Shown in pieces: positions 56,039-64,000 of a DNA stretch of 64,000 bases. Location: contig CAMCVS010000001.1 of NCBI GenBank assembly GCA_945881965.1, positions 415,402 to 479,401 of the forward strand. The letters run 5' to 3'. The DNA comes from Paracoccus haematequi. Lineage in GTDB: Bacteria; Pseudomonadota; Alphaproteobacteria; Rhodobacterales; Rhodobacteraceae. The notes under the pieces were generated by a model. The model was given only the letters and a program-made list of their open reading frames with translations. It was not told the origin of the DNA and ran no database searches. Position 1 is the first letter of the stretch, and each line of letters begins with the position of its first letter. The translations under genes were made by a program, and so were the position numbers.

Positions 56039-57070
56039 ATGACCGCGCTTGACCAGTATCAACGGCTTGAATCGCCCGGCCTGTGGCGGCTGGCCCCGGA
56101 TGCACAACGCCGCGAGGTGGTGGTGTCGCTGGGCGAGGCGACGCTGGTGATATCCGATCTGTCGGACCGGGCGCTGGCGCATTGGTCTTTGGCCGCCGTG
56201 GCACGCGCCAATCCGGGCGAGGTGCCCGCGCTGTTTCACCCCGATGGCGACCCGGACGAGGTGCTGGAAATCGGTCCTGACGGGATCGAGATGATCGAGG
56301 CCATCGAAAAGCTGCGCGCCGCGATCCGCCGCCGCCGTCCGCGCAAGGGCCGGGTGCGGCTGGTGGTGGGCAGTCTGACGGCGCTGGCGGTAGCGGCGGC
56401 GGCGGTGTTCTGGGCCCCCGAAGCGCTGATCCGCCATGCGCTGAACGTGGTGCCGCCCGCGCAGCGCGGTGTCATCGGCGAGGCGATCCTGACCCGGATG
56501 CAGCGGATCACCGGCGCCCCCTGCACCGAGATCGCCGGGCTTCCGGCGCTGGCGCGTCTTGCGGATCGGTTGCCGGGGGCGGACGGGCAATCGCCCCGGC
56601 TGGTGGTGCTGTCGCAGGGGCTGACAGGGGCGCGGCAATTGCCGGGGCGGATCGTGATCGTGGACCGCCTGCTGATCGAAGAAGAGGAAGGCCCGGATGT
56701 GCTGGCAGGCCATATCCTTGGCGTGGCGACCCAGCCCGATCCGCTGGACGCAGTGCTGCGCGCGGCGGGCACGTTTGGCACCCTGCGGCTGCTGACCACC
56801 GGCGCGTTGACCGATGCGGTGCTGCTGCGGCAGGCGCAGACCTTGCTGACGGACACACCGCCCTTGCCGCAGGCCCCCGCGCTGTTGGCGGCATTCCAGC
56901 GCGCCGAGGTCCGGGCGACACCCTATGCGCGGTCCCTGTCCGAGGACGAGGTGGCAAGTGCCACGCTGGCGGATACGTTGATCCGGCGCGACCCCTGGCC
57001 GGAACTGGCCCCCCGCGCGGTGTTGTCAGACGCGGATTGGGTGCGCCTGCAAGGGATTTGCGGCGGCTAG
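56039..57070 (+). CDS. Uncharacterised membrane-anchored protein
   Basis: A 343-residue protein that I do not recognise. Residues 1-100 look soluble (YQRLESPGLWRLAPDAQRRE, LFHPDGDPDEVLEIG). A basic patch (AAIRRRRPRKGRVR) precedes one membrane span (LVVGSLTALAVAAAAVFWA, about 108-126). The remainder is soluble, with helical stretches (ILTRMQRITGAPCTEI, LAGHILGVATQPDPLDAV). The layout is loosely like membrane-bound M48 peptidases, but no HExxH is present. Convergent with the SPOR gene. Confidence 0.6.
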   Translation: MTALDQYQRLESPGLWRLAPDAQRREVVVSLGEATLVISDLSDRALAHWSLAAVARANPGEVPALFHPDGDPDEVLEIGPDGIEMIEAIEKLRAAIRRRRPRKGRVRLVVGSLTALAVAAAAVFWAPEALIRHALNVVPPAQRGVIGEAILTRMQRITGAPCTEIAGLPALARLADRLPGADGQSPRLVVLSQGLTGARQLPGRIVIVDRLLIEEEEGPDVLAGHILGVATQPDPLDAVLRAAGTFGTLRLLTTGALTDAVLLRQAQTLLTDTPPLPQAPALLAAFQRAEVRATPYARSLSEDEVASATLADTLIRRDPWPELAPRAVLSDADWVRLQGICGG

Positions 57071-57085
57071 GCGTCCGCGCCTATC

Positions 57086-58756
57086 TTAGCGCCGGACGAA
57101 GGCGTCCGAAAACCCCGCCGCGCGCGCCCGCGCCATGGCGCTGTTGACTGCGGCATCCGACGTGAACGGCCCCGCCAGCACCACGGCCAGGGCCTGTCCG
57201 CCGCGTGTCAACCGCCCCTGCGCCACCGGCAATCCGATGTTGCGCAGCCGTGCCGACGCGGCGGCGGCGTTGCCTGCGCTGGCAAAGCTGCCAACCTGCA
57301 CATACATCGCCTGCCCGCGTTGCGGCTGCGGAGCGGAGGTGCTGACACGCGGCTGATGCGCCTGCTGTTGATAGGCGGGTTGCGCAGAAGGTTGGTCTGC
57401 GGCGATCTGTTGGCGCGACTGCGACGACACCACCACGACGCGCTGGCCCCTGGACGCGGCAGCCTGGGCGGCACGCTGTGCATCGAGGCTGACGAAGGGA
57501 TAGACAAGGTCCGGGTTGAACGCCGTCACATCGGCCCCGGTGCGAATATCCACAAGCCGCTGCGGCACGTCACGGGTCCAGCGCAGATACATCTGGGCGC
57601 GCCCGTCAAGGGTCTGATGCGCGCGCTGCGGGTTCAGGCGGTCATCCTCCCAGACGGTGCGATAGCCCTTGGGCGGACCTGTCAGATCGGCGGATTGCGC
57701 CTGCTGCGCAATGACATGGCGGGGGGCGACACGGGTCTGGCCCGTGATGGCGTAGGACGGTTCGGCATAGCTGGGGGCGGCATAGGTCTGCGCCTGCCGC
57801 TGCGGCGCGGCATAGACCGGGGCGCGCGGTGCCGCGTAGACAGGCGCGGAATAAGGAGGCGCGGCATAGGTCGGGGCTGCGATCTGCGTCCGGGGCGCAT
57901 AGGCCGCGCCATCGACCAATGGCTGGGTCTGCGGGCCACAGCGCACCCCGGCTCCGGGTTGCACATAGGCCTGACCGACCGCCGACAGGTTGCTACAGGC
58001 CGACGCACCGGTAATGGGTCCAGCCACCTGATAGGGCGCTGCAAGACGCGGGGCTGCAACGCGCGGGACGGCAATCTGCGGCGCAGGATATTGCGCCGCG
58101 CCATAGGTCTGCCCGCCATAGGGCTGCGCCGCAACACGCCGTGACGCCGGAACCACCACGCGTGGGGCCGGGGCGGGTTGTGTCACGATCTGGGGGGCCA
58201 TCGCGCGCGGCACGGTTCTGGGCACCGTTCTGGGAGCAACGGCTGCCACGCGCGGAGCCTGTTCGCGGGTCTGGACCTGCTGCGCGCGGGCGGGGGCCGC
58301 GACGCTTGGCACGACCACGTTGCGCGGTGCAGCGGTGGCAACCGTTGTGGCACCCGTTGCGGCACCGGGGGGGGCAATCGCTGCTTCGGTGGTGGCGGGG
58401 TTCACGTCACGCGCAGGCGGCAGCACGACCGGCGCAGGCCCGCGCGCAGGTGCGGCGGCGCGGGGGGCGGCACCGGTGGCGGCAACCTGCGTCGGCGCGG
58501 CCCCGCACAGCTGCTGGCGTGACCGCGACACGCGCGGCACCCAATTCACCGCCCCGTCAACGCCGGCGCGGATAAAGACGCAGCCCTTGCTGTCCACATA
58601 CTGCCGCCCGGTATAGGACGCAGGCGGGATTTCCGCCGGGCCATTGCCGATGGGCCCGGATTGCGCCCAGACGGGCGCAGCCTGCCATGACAAGGCGCTT
58701 GTCGCCAGCAGAACGGCCAGCGACAGCAATCGGATCGGTTTCAGCACCAGCAGCAT
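57086..58756 (-). CDS. SPOR-domain envelope protein with N-terminal two-Cys module
   Basis: A 556-residue exported protein. The start is ATG 58756 (a GTG 15 bases earlier lacks a ribosome-binding site), giving a signal peptide ([14 protein letters not shown], cut near VWA). Residues 53-84 form YVDSKGC...LCG with Cys59 and Cys84, the same spacing as in the OmpA-like protein. A long Ala/Pro/Val-rich linker follows, with repeated YAAP-type units (about 290-345). The C-terminal SPOR domain (about 480-556, [28 protein letters not shown]) binds denuded peptidoglycan at division sites. Confidence 0.85.
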   Translation of the reverse strand: MLLVLKPIRLLSLAVLLATSALSWQAAPVWAQSGPIGNGPAEIPPASYTGRQYVDSKGCVFIRAGVDGAVNWVPRVSRSRQQLCGAAPTQVAATGAAPRAAAPARGPAPVVLPPARDVNPATTEAAIAPPGAATGATTVATAAPRNVVVPSVAAPARAQQVQTREQAPRVAAVAPRTVPRTVPRAMAPQIVTQPAPAPRVVVPASRRVAAQPYGGQTYGAAQYPAPQIAVPRVAAPRLAAPYQVAGPITGASACSNLSAVGQAYVQPGAGVRCGPQTQPLVDGAAYAPRTQIAAPTYAAPPYSAPVYAAPRAPVYAAPQRQAQTYAAPSYAEPSYAITGQTRVAPRHVIAQQAQSADLTGPPKGYRTVWEDDRLNPQRAHQTLDGRAQMYLRWTRDVPQRLVDIRTGADVTAFNPDLVYPFVSLDAQRAAQAAASRGQRVVVVSSQSRQQIAADQPSAQPAYQQQAHQPRVSTSAPQPQRGQAMYVQVGSFASAGNAAAASARLRNIGLPVAQGRLTRGGQALAVVLAGPFTSDAAVNSAMARARAAGFSDAFVRR

Positions 58757-58859
58757 CCTTTGTGCCCCCACACAAAATACAATCGGACTGTTACAGAATC
58801 GCAGACGCGGTGCAAGCCATCATGCCGCGACTTGCAGCGGCAAAATCCTGATTTATCGG

Positions 58860-59498
58860 CTATTTTGTGCCGAACATCCGGTCACCCGCATCCCCTAGAC
58901 CGGGCAGGATGTAGCCCTTGTCGTTCAACCGGTCATCCAGGGACGCCGTGACCACCGGAACATCGGGGTGCGCCTCGGCCATCCGCGCCACGCCTTCTGG
59001 GGCGGCCAACAGGCACAGGAACCGGATCCGCTTGGCCCCCGCCGCTTTCAGCAGATCCACGGCGGCCACGGACGAATTGCCGGTGGCCAGCATCGGGTCC
59101 AGCACGATCACCAGCCGGTCATGCAGCGTGTCGGGCAGTTTGCAGTAATACTGCACCGGTTTCAGCGTGACCTCATCGCGGTAGAGCCCGACATAGCCCA
59201 CCCGCGCCGAGGGCACCAATTCCAGCACCCCATCCAAGAGGCCATTGCCCGCGCGCAGGATCGACACCAGCGCAAGTTTCTTGCCCTTGAGCACCGGCGC
59301 CTCCATCTCGGTCATCGGGGTTTCGATCAGCTTGGTGGTCATTTCCAGATCGCGGGTGATCTCATAGGCCAGCAACTGGCTGATTTCGCGCAACAACTTG
59401 CGGAAATCCGACGTGGACGCGGTCTTGTCGCGCATCAGGGTCAGCTTGTGCTGGATCAGCGGATGGGTGACGACGGTAAGGGTGGGGTAATCGGTCAT
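58860..59498 (-). CDS. upp: Uracil phosphoribosyltransferase
   Basis: A 212-residue type-I PRTase that makes UMP from uracil and PRPP. The conserved [18 protein letters not shown], the PRPP loop [20 protein letters not shown] and the C-terminal [18 protein letters not shown], which covers the uracil site, are present. GGAGG precedes ATG 59498. It follows the deo/add salvage operon, separated by a hairpin-containing gap. Confidence 0.97.
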   Translation of the reverse strand: MTDYPTLTVVTHPLIQHKLTLMRDKTASTSDFRKLLREISQLLAYEITRDLEMTTKLIETPMTEMEAPVLKGKKLALVSILRAGNGLLDGVLELVPSARVGYVGLYRDEVTLKPVQYYCKLPDTLHDRLVIVLDPMLATGNSSVAAVDLLKAAGAKRIRFLCLLAAPEGVARMAEAHPDVPVVTASLDDRLNDKGYILPGLGDAGDRMFGTK

Positions 59499-59564
59499 GG
59501 CAGCCTCCGGGGTTGCGGCCATGTGGCGCAAAAACGCGGGCGCGTGCAAGATGGCAAGGCCGGA

Positions 59565-59620
59565 GGGGGCGCTGCCCCCGCCCTGACGGGCCCCCCGGAG
59601 TATTTGCGGCAATATGAAAG
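59565..59620. repeat. Intergenic hairpin plus GGAGTATTT box
   Basis: GGGGGC...GCCCCC hairpin (59565-59579) with GGAGTATTT (59597-59605) and GCAATATGAAAG (59609-59620), the same arrangement as the arms around 46094-46300. It lies between add and upp. Confidence 0.7.
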
Positions 59621-59624
59621 CGGA

Positions 59625-60656
59625 TCAGGGCAAGTGTTTCAGCAGCCGGTCCTTGGTGGCCGCGTCGCAGAATGCGGCGTCAAGGCTGTCGCGGGTGATG
59701 GCGGCAAAAGTGGCACGGTCCCAGCCAAAGGCCTGTTCCAGCGCGGCAAATTCCTGCGTCATCGTGGTGTGCCAGAACGGGGGGTCGTCGGTGCTGATCG
59801 ACACCCGCACGCCGTGGTCGCGCAATTTGGCGATCGGATGCGCGGCCATGTCGGGGAAGATGCCCAGCGTGACGTTCGAGATCGGGCAGACCTCCAGCAT
59901 CACGCATGTTTCGGCGAGGCGATCCAGAAGTGCCGGATCAGTATGGCCGCGCACGCCATGGCCGATGCGTTCGACGCGCAGCGCGTCCAGCGTGGCGCGC
60001 ACCTCGTCCGGCCCCTGCCATTCGGCAGCGTGGCTGGTCAGGCGCAGCCCTGCCTCACGCGCGCAATCGAAGGACCAGGCGAAATCAGCGGGCGTCAGCA
60101 CCGATTCGTTGCCCGCCATGCCAAAGCCGGTGATGAAATCGCCCGCCGTTTCCGCCGCGCAGCGGGCGGTCTGACGCGCGGCATCCGGGCCGAAATGCCG
60201 GATGCAGGTGATGATGCCGCGCGCGGCAATCGCAAAATCGCGTTCGGCCTGTCGGGCGGCGTCGTGAATCGCGGCAAGGTAATCGGCCCATGCGATGGGG
60301 TCACGGCCGCCGCAGAAATCCGGGCACAGGAAAACCTCAGTGTATATCACGCCGTTCTCGGCGCTGCTTTCCAGCACGGCGCGGGTCAGGCGGGCGTAAT
60401 CCTCGGGCGATTGCAGGACAGAGGTGGCTGCCTCATAGACCTGCAGGAAATGCGGGAAATCGGTCCAGGCATAGCCGCCGTCGGGGGCGAAGATGCCGCC
60501 GATGTCGATGCGGCGCGCGCGCGCCATGTCGCGGATCAGGCCGGGGGGGGCCGCGCCTTCGAGGTGCAGGTGCAATTCGACCTTGGGGAAGGCTTGCCAA
60601 TAGCTTTTGTCATCCGGGTCGCGGTCGCGGTCGGGGTCATGTCCTTGGCGGGTCAC
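59625..60656 (-). CDS. add: Adenosine deaminase family protein
   Basis: A 343-residue metal-dependent deaminase. The metal motif is KVELHLHLEGA, the catalytic Glu is in LTSHAAEWQGPDEV, and further ligands are in ERIGHGVRG and SISTDDPPFWHTTM. It makes inosine (or hypoxanthine, if an adenine deaminase; the two are close). The start is GTG 60656, overlapping the deoB stop (GTGA), preceded by AAGGAA. Salvage-operon context supports a nucleoside substrate. Confidence 0.88.
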   Translation of the reverse strand: MTRQGHDPDRDRDPDDKSYWQAFPKVELHLHLEGAAPPGLIRDMARARRIDIGGIFAPDGGYAWTDFPHFLQVYEAATSVLQSPEDYARLTRAVLESSAENGVIYTEVFLCPDFCGGRDPIAWADYLAAIHDAARQAERDFAIAARGIITCIRHFGPDAARQTARCAAETAGDFITGFGMAGNESVLTPADFAWSFDCAREAGLRLTSHAAEWQGPDEVRATLDALRVERIGHGVRGHTDPALLDRLAETCVMLEVCPISNVTLGIFPDMAAHPIAKLRDHGVRVSISTDDPPFWHTTMTQEFAALEQAFGWDRATFAAITRDSLDAAFCDAATKDRLLKHLP

Positions 60657-61846
60657 AGGAAATTCCTTCCGGGGCCGCGTTGGCCCAATCCCAGATGCGC
60701 GGCGATGGATGCCCCGACGTCGGCGAAACTGATGCGCCCGACGGCGCGGGGGCCTGCGCCCCAGCCCAGCACGGGAACACATTCGCGGGTGTGGTCGGTG
60801 CCCGTCCAGGTCGGGTCATTGCCGTGATCCGCCGTCAGGATCATCAGATCGCCGGGGCGAAGGGCTGCAATGACGGGCGCGATGGCGGCGTCGAACCATT
60901 CAAGTGCTGCGGCATAGCCCATCGCATCGCGGCGGTGGCCATACAGGCTGTCGAATTCGACGAAATTGGCAAAGGTCAGGCTGTTGTCGCGGGCGTTTGC
61001 CGCCGCGTGGGCCAGATGGTCCATCAGCGCAGCATCGCTGCCTTTTACCACGTCGGTGATGCCGCGCATGGAAAAGATGTCGCCGATCTTGCCGATGGCG
61101 TGCACGTCGCGGCCCATGTCATGGGCGCGGTCAAGGAGCGTCTCGCCGGGCGGCGCGATGGCGTAATCGTGGCGGTTCGCGGTGCGGGTGAAAGCGCCGG
61201 GGGTGCCCGTGAAAGGGCGCGCGATGACGCGGCCCACGCGCATCATATGCAGCCTCGGCGCGATGGCAGCACACAGCGCCAGCAGGCGGTCCAGCCCGAA
61301 CGCGCCCTCATGCGCGGCGATCTGGAACACGCTGTCGGCAGAGGTATAGCAGATCGGCCAGCCGGTCCGGATGTGTTCTTCCCCAAGCCGGTCGATGATG
61401 TCGGTGCCGCTGGCGTGGCAATTGCCGAGCGTGTCGTCTGTTCCCGCAATGTCTGCGACCCGTGCCATCAGGGCGGGCTGGAAAGCGGGCGTGGTGTCGG
61501 GGAAATAGTGCCAGTCCCAGGGCACCGGCACACCGGCGAGTTCCCAATGGCCGGACGGCGTGTCCTTGCCCCGGCTGATTTCCGTGGCGACACCCCAGAG
61601 GCCCTCAGGCTCCGCGTCCAGCGACGGCAGGTGCAGGCCAGTCGCCAGATGCACCGCCGCGCCCAGCCCCAGCCGCGCCAGATTGGGCAGGCGCAAGGGG
61701 CCTTCGGCGCGCGCAGCGCAGGCCTGCGCGATATGGCCCAGCGTGTTGGCCCCGGTATCGGGCCGGTCGCCGTTGAAGAATGTCGCGGCATCGGGTGCGC
61801 CGCCGATGCCGACGCTGTCCATCACCACCAGAAACGCGCGCGGCAT
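60653..61846 (-). CDS. deoB: Phosphopentomutase
   Basis: A 397-residue metalloenzyme of the alkaline-phosphatase fold that converts deoxyribose-1-P and ribose-1-P to the 5-phosphates. The start MPRAFLVVMDSVGIGGAPDA holds the metal-binding Asp, followed by the phospho-Thr region (DTGANTLGHIAQAC). Later FVEFDSLYGHRRDAMGYAAA and LTADHGNDPTW hold further metal ligands. It sits between deoA and add. Confidence 0.96.
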   Translation of the reverse strand: MPRAFLVVMDSVGIGGAPDAATFFNGDRPDTGANTLGHIAQACAARAEGPLRLPNLARLGLGAAVHLATGLHLPSLDAEPEGLWGVATEISRGKDTPSGHWELAGVPVPWDWHYFPDTTPAFQPALMARVADIAGTDDTLGNCHASGTDIIDRLGEEHIRTGWPICYTSADSVFQIAAHEGAFGLDRLLALCAAIAPRLHMMRVGRVIARPFTGTPGAFTRTANRHDYAIAPPGETLLDRAHDMGRDVHAIGKIGDIFSMRGITDVVKGSDAALMDHLAHAAANARDNSLTFANFVEFDSLYGHRRDAMGYAAALEWFDAAIAPVIAALRPGDLMILTADHGNDPTWTGTDHTRECVPVLGWGAGPRAVGRISFADVGASIAAHLGLGQRGPGRNFL

Positions 61847-61865
61847 CAGCCCCCCCTTTGCGGCA

Positions 61866-63170
61866 TCAGCCGACCCGTTCGCGGATCAGGGACGGCAGGG
61901 TCGGCGCGGCATCCGCCAACGTGATCGCGGCGCGCAGCGCGGTCATTGCATCCGCCGCTGCCGCTTCGCGCGCGGCGTGGACGCGGGCCAGCGGCTGGCC
62001 CTTTTCGACCCATGTCCCCAAGGGCGCAATATCGGACAGGCCCACCGACGGGTTGACCTTGTCGCCTTCGACCTGCCGCCCGCCGCCAAGACGCACCACG
62101 ATCAGGCCCAGCGCGTGGGTGTCCATCGCGGTCACATATCCGGCGCGGTCGGCGGCGATTTCGCGGATCACGCTGGCCTCGGGCAGGAAGCGCGCCCAAT
62201 CCTCGACGAACCGCAGCGGGCCACCTTGGGCCGCGACCATGCGGGCAAAGGTTTCGGCGGCGCTACCATCGGCGATGGCGTCCGCAATCGCGGCTGCACC
62301 GGTTTCGATGTCGCTGGCCAGCCCCGCCTCGGCCAGAGCCAGCCCGCCCAGCACCGCCGTCAGGTCATGCAAGGGGCCACGCGCGGCCCCTGTCAGCACC
62401 TGCATGGATGCGGCAACCTCCAACGCATTGCCCGCCGCCGGGGCCAGCGGCTGGTTCATGTCGGTGATCAGGGCCGATGTGCGGCACCCCGCCGCGCGCG
62501 CGGTTTCCACGAGGGCCACCGCCAGCGCGCGGGCGTCCGCGTCACTGGCCATGAACGCGCCTGAGCCGGTTTTGACGTCCAGCACCAGCCCGTCCAGCCC
62601 CGCCGCCAGTTTCTTGGACAGGATCGACGCGGTGATCAGGTCGATGCTTTCGACCGTGCCGGTCACGTCGCGGATGGCATACAGCCGCTTGTCGGCGGGG
62701 GCGATGTCGGCAGTGGCTGAGACAATGGCGCAGCCGACCGAGGCCACCACATCGCGGAACCGCGCCGGGTCCAGCCCGGTCTGGAAACCGGGGATCGATT
62801 CCAGCTTGTCCAGTGTGCCGCCGGTATGGCCCAACCCGCGCCCGGATATCATCGGCACCGCCGCGCCACAGGCCGCCAGCGCGGGCGCAAGGATCAGCGA
62901 CACGCAATCCCCCACGCCCCCCGTCGAATGCTTGTCCAACACCGGGCGATCCAGCGACCAATCCAGCATCCGGCCCGAATCGCGCATCGCCAGCGTCAGC
63001 GCGACGCGGCCCTGATCGCCCAGCCCCTTCAGCACCACGGCCATCGCAAAGGCGCCCGCCTGCGCGGCGCTGACACCGCCATCGGCAAGGCCCTGCGCGA
63101 ACCAGCGGAGTTCGTCCCGCGACGGCATTTGCCCGTCACGCAGCCGGGTCAGGATCGTGCGCGCATCCAT
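61866..63170 (-). CDS. deoA: Thymidine phosphorylase
   Basis: A 434-residue pyrimidine nucleoside phosphorylase. The family signature is SGRGLGHTGGTLDKLESIPG, and KHSTGGVGDCVSLILAPAL is the phosphate-binding region. The VKTGSGAFM block follows. It releases thymine or uracil and (deoxy)ribose-1-phosphate, the substrate for DeoB. Its ATG shares one base with the cdd stop, so they are coupled. Confidence 0.95.
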   Translation of the reverse strand: MDARTILTRLRDGQMPSRDELRWFAQGLADGGVSAAQAGAFAMAVVLKGLGDQGRVALTLAMRDSGRMLDWSLDRPVLDKHSTGGVGDCVSLILAPALAACGAAVPMISGRGLGHTGGTLDKLESIPGFQTGLDPARFRDVVASVGCAIVSATADIAPADKRLYAIRDVTGTVESIDLITASILSKKLAAGLDGLVLDVKTGSGAFMASDADARALAVALVETARAAGCRTSALITDMNQPLAPAAGNALEVAASMQVLTGAARGPLHDLTAVLGGLALAEAGLASDIETGAAAIADAIADGSAAETFARMVAAQGGPLRFVEDWARFLPEASVIREIAADRAGYVTAMDTHALGLIVVRLGGGRQVEGDKVNPSVGLSDIAPLGTWVEKGQPLARVHAAREAAAADAMTALRAAITLADAAPTLPSLIRERVG

Positions 63171-63562
63171 CAGGCGCGGTCCATCTGCGCTTGGTCAAAG
63201 GCACCGGGCAGCATCTCGCCCACCGTCGTCCGGCGCGTCAGCCCATCGGTGGTGGCGAGCGTGACAGGCACATCTGCAGCGGCAAATTCCGCCAGCTTTT
63301 GCCGACACCCGCCGCAGGGCGTGACGGGCACCGGGCTGTCGGCGATCACGCAGACCTCGGTGATGACGGTTTCGCCAGCGGCGACCATCGCGGCAATCGC
63401 GCCCGCCTCGGCGCAGGTGCCTTCGGGATAGGCCACGTTTTCGACGTTACAGCCAACATGCACCGCGCCGGATGCCCCCCGGATCGCCGCGCCGACCTTG
63501 AACCGGGAATAGGGCACATAGGCATTTTCACGCACCGCACGGGCGGATTCCAGCAAACTCAT
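63170..63562 (-). CDS. cdd: Cytidine deaminase
   Basis: A 130-residue zinc deaminase, homotetrameric type. The zinc-binding residues are in EGTCAEAGAIAAMV and TPCGGCRQKLAEF. YSRFKVGAAIRG is the substrate region. ATG 63562 has GGAGG upstream. Its start overlaps the upstream cupin gene by ATGA. It feeds uridine to DeoA. Confidence 0.97.
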   Translation of the reverse strand: MSLLESARAVRENAYVPYSRFKVGAAIRGASGAVHVGCNVENVAYPEGTCAEAGAIAAMVAAGETVITEVCVIADSPVPVTPCGGCRQKLAEFAAADVPVTLATTDGLTRRTTVGEMLPGAFDQAQMDRA

Positions 63563-63990
63563 GACGCCTCCTCTTGGGTCTCGACACGGCCCGGCAGGGC
63601 GACTTCCAGCAGTTCCAGATCGGGGGATGGGGCGGCATAGCGTATCCGCAGCCCCGGCGGGATGACAAAGGCGTCGCCTTGTTCCACGGCCATGTCGGGT
63701 TGGCCGTCCGCCTGTAAGACCATCCCGCCTGCCATCACATAGGTGAACAGGATATCGCCGCTGTGGGTATGCCAACGCGGGGCCGCGCCATCGGGGCGCA
63801 CCACCAGCACCCCCGCGACGCCCTGCGTATTTGCGGCAATCGTGGTGTCGCGGGCGACATAGCCCGTCAGGCGATGCGGCTGCCATACGGCGCCGTCGGG
63901 CGTATTCCAGACAAACCGCTGGCCATCCCATTCCCGGTCCGGGCGCAGATGCGGCGTGGGCAGGGTCATCGCATGGTCGATTTCGGTCAC
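63559..63990 (-). CDS. Cupin-domain protein (start possibly beyond window)
   Basis: A cupin of about 143 residues. PRWHTHSGDILFTYVMAG gives the two-His metal motif with a later Glu-rich strand, and GDAFVIPPGLRIRYAAPS the second motif. The start is uncertain: GTG 63990, ATG 63969, or further upstream outside the window. It is the first visible gene of the salvage operon, coupled to cdd by ATGA. Function unknown. Confidence 0.75.
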   Translation of the reverse strand: MTEIDHAMTLPTPHLRPDREWDGQRFVWNTPDGAVWQPHRLTGYVARDTTIAANTQGVAGVLVVRPDGAAPRWHTHSGDILFTYVMAGGMVLQADGQPDMAVEQGDAFVIPPGLRIRYAAPSPDLELLEVALPGRVETQEEAS

Positions 63991-64000
63991 GTGGTCGGCG

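Overview
The window is a dense, GC-rich chromosomal stretch of an alphaproteobacterium, almost certainly Rhodobacterales (Rhodobacteraceae/Roseobacteraceae). The strongest evidence is a clear SAM/SAH-type riboswitch in front of metK, a class known from Rhodobacterales. The gene content also fits: trpF-lapA-ihfB-rpsA, phoH-ybeY-corC-lnt-metK, type-2 argC, Hint-domain and spondin-domain proteins, and many GC-rich intergenic hairpins. I saw no phage, insertion sequence, CRISPR array, rRNA or tRNA.

Layout. 1-2.9 kb: end of a DUF2332 gene, a DUF2237 gene, a bidirectional terminator, and trpB divergent from a secreted DUF4394 protein. 2.9-10.5 kb, minus strand: trpF, lapA, ihfB, rpsA, glnD and a LpoA/YraM-like lipoprotein. 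10.7-13.9 kb, plus strand: rsmI, yraN, gshB and an esterase. 13.9-17.6 kb, minus strand: comM, argC, a ZIP transporter and a MaoC hotdog protein. 17.7-19.5 kb: lldD behind a large dyad operator, then a sulfotransferase-like gene. 19.5-21.3 kb: two little-known minus-strand genes. 21.5-23.9 kb: miaB, an OmpA-like protein and a small lipoprotein. 24.1-32.8 kb, plus strand: phoH, ybeY, corC, lnt, riboswitch-metK, three accessory genes (one DUF1353, one spondin domain), then trmB. 33.7-38.5 kb: aroA, cmk, an aldo/keto reductase and murJ. 38.4-42 kb: MATE exporter, two hotdog thioesterases, and a divergent metal transporter behind a Fur-like box.

42-55.9 kb is a fatty-acid catabolism region: two tandem MerR regulators, two acyl-CoA dehydrogenases, a GST, thiolase and the FadB-type multifunctional enzyme. 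A FadL porin and an acyl-CoA synthetase follow a little further on. A Hint protein, a sulfotransferase and an EamA exporter lie between them. 56-63.99 kb: an unknown membrane protein, a SPOR-domain envelope protein, and a minus-strand nucleoside-salvage operon (cupin, cdd, deoA, deoB, add, then upp).

Two observations stand out. First, the usual neighbours cmk-rpsA and glnD-murJ are both broken here. Re-inverting the roughly 30 kb between the rpsA/glnD gap and the aldo-keto reductase/murJ gap restores both pairs, so one inversion appears to have both breakpoints inside the window. Second, three exported envelope proteins (OmpA-like, small lipoprotein, SPOR) share an N-terminal module, VDxxGC followed exactly 25 residues later by a second Cys, which I do not recognise as a named domain.
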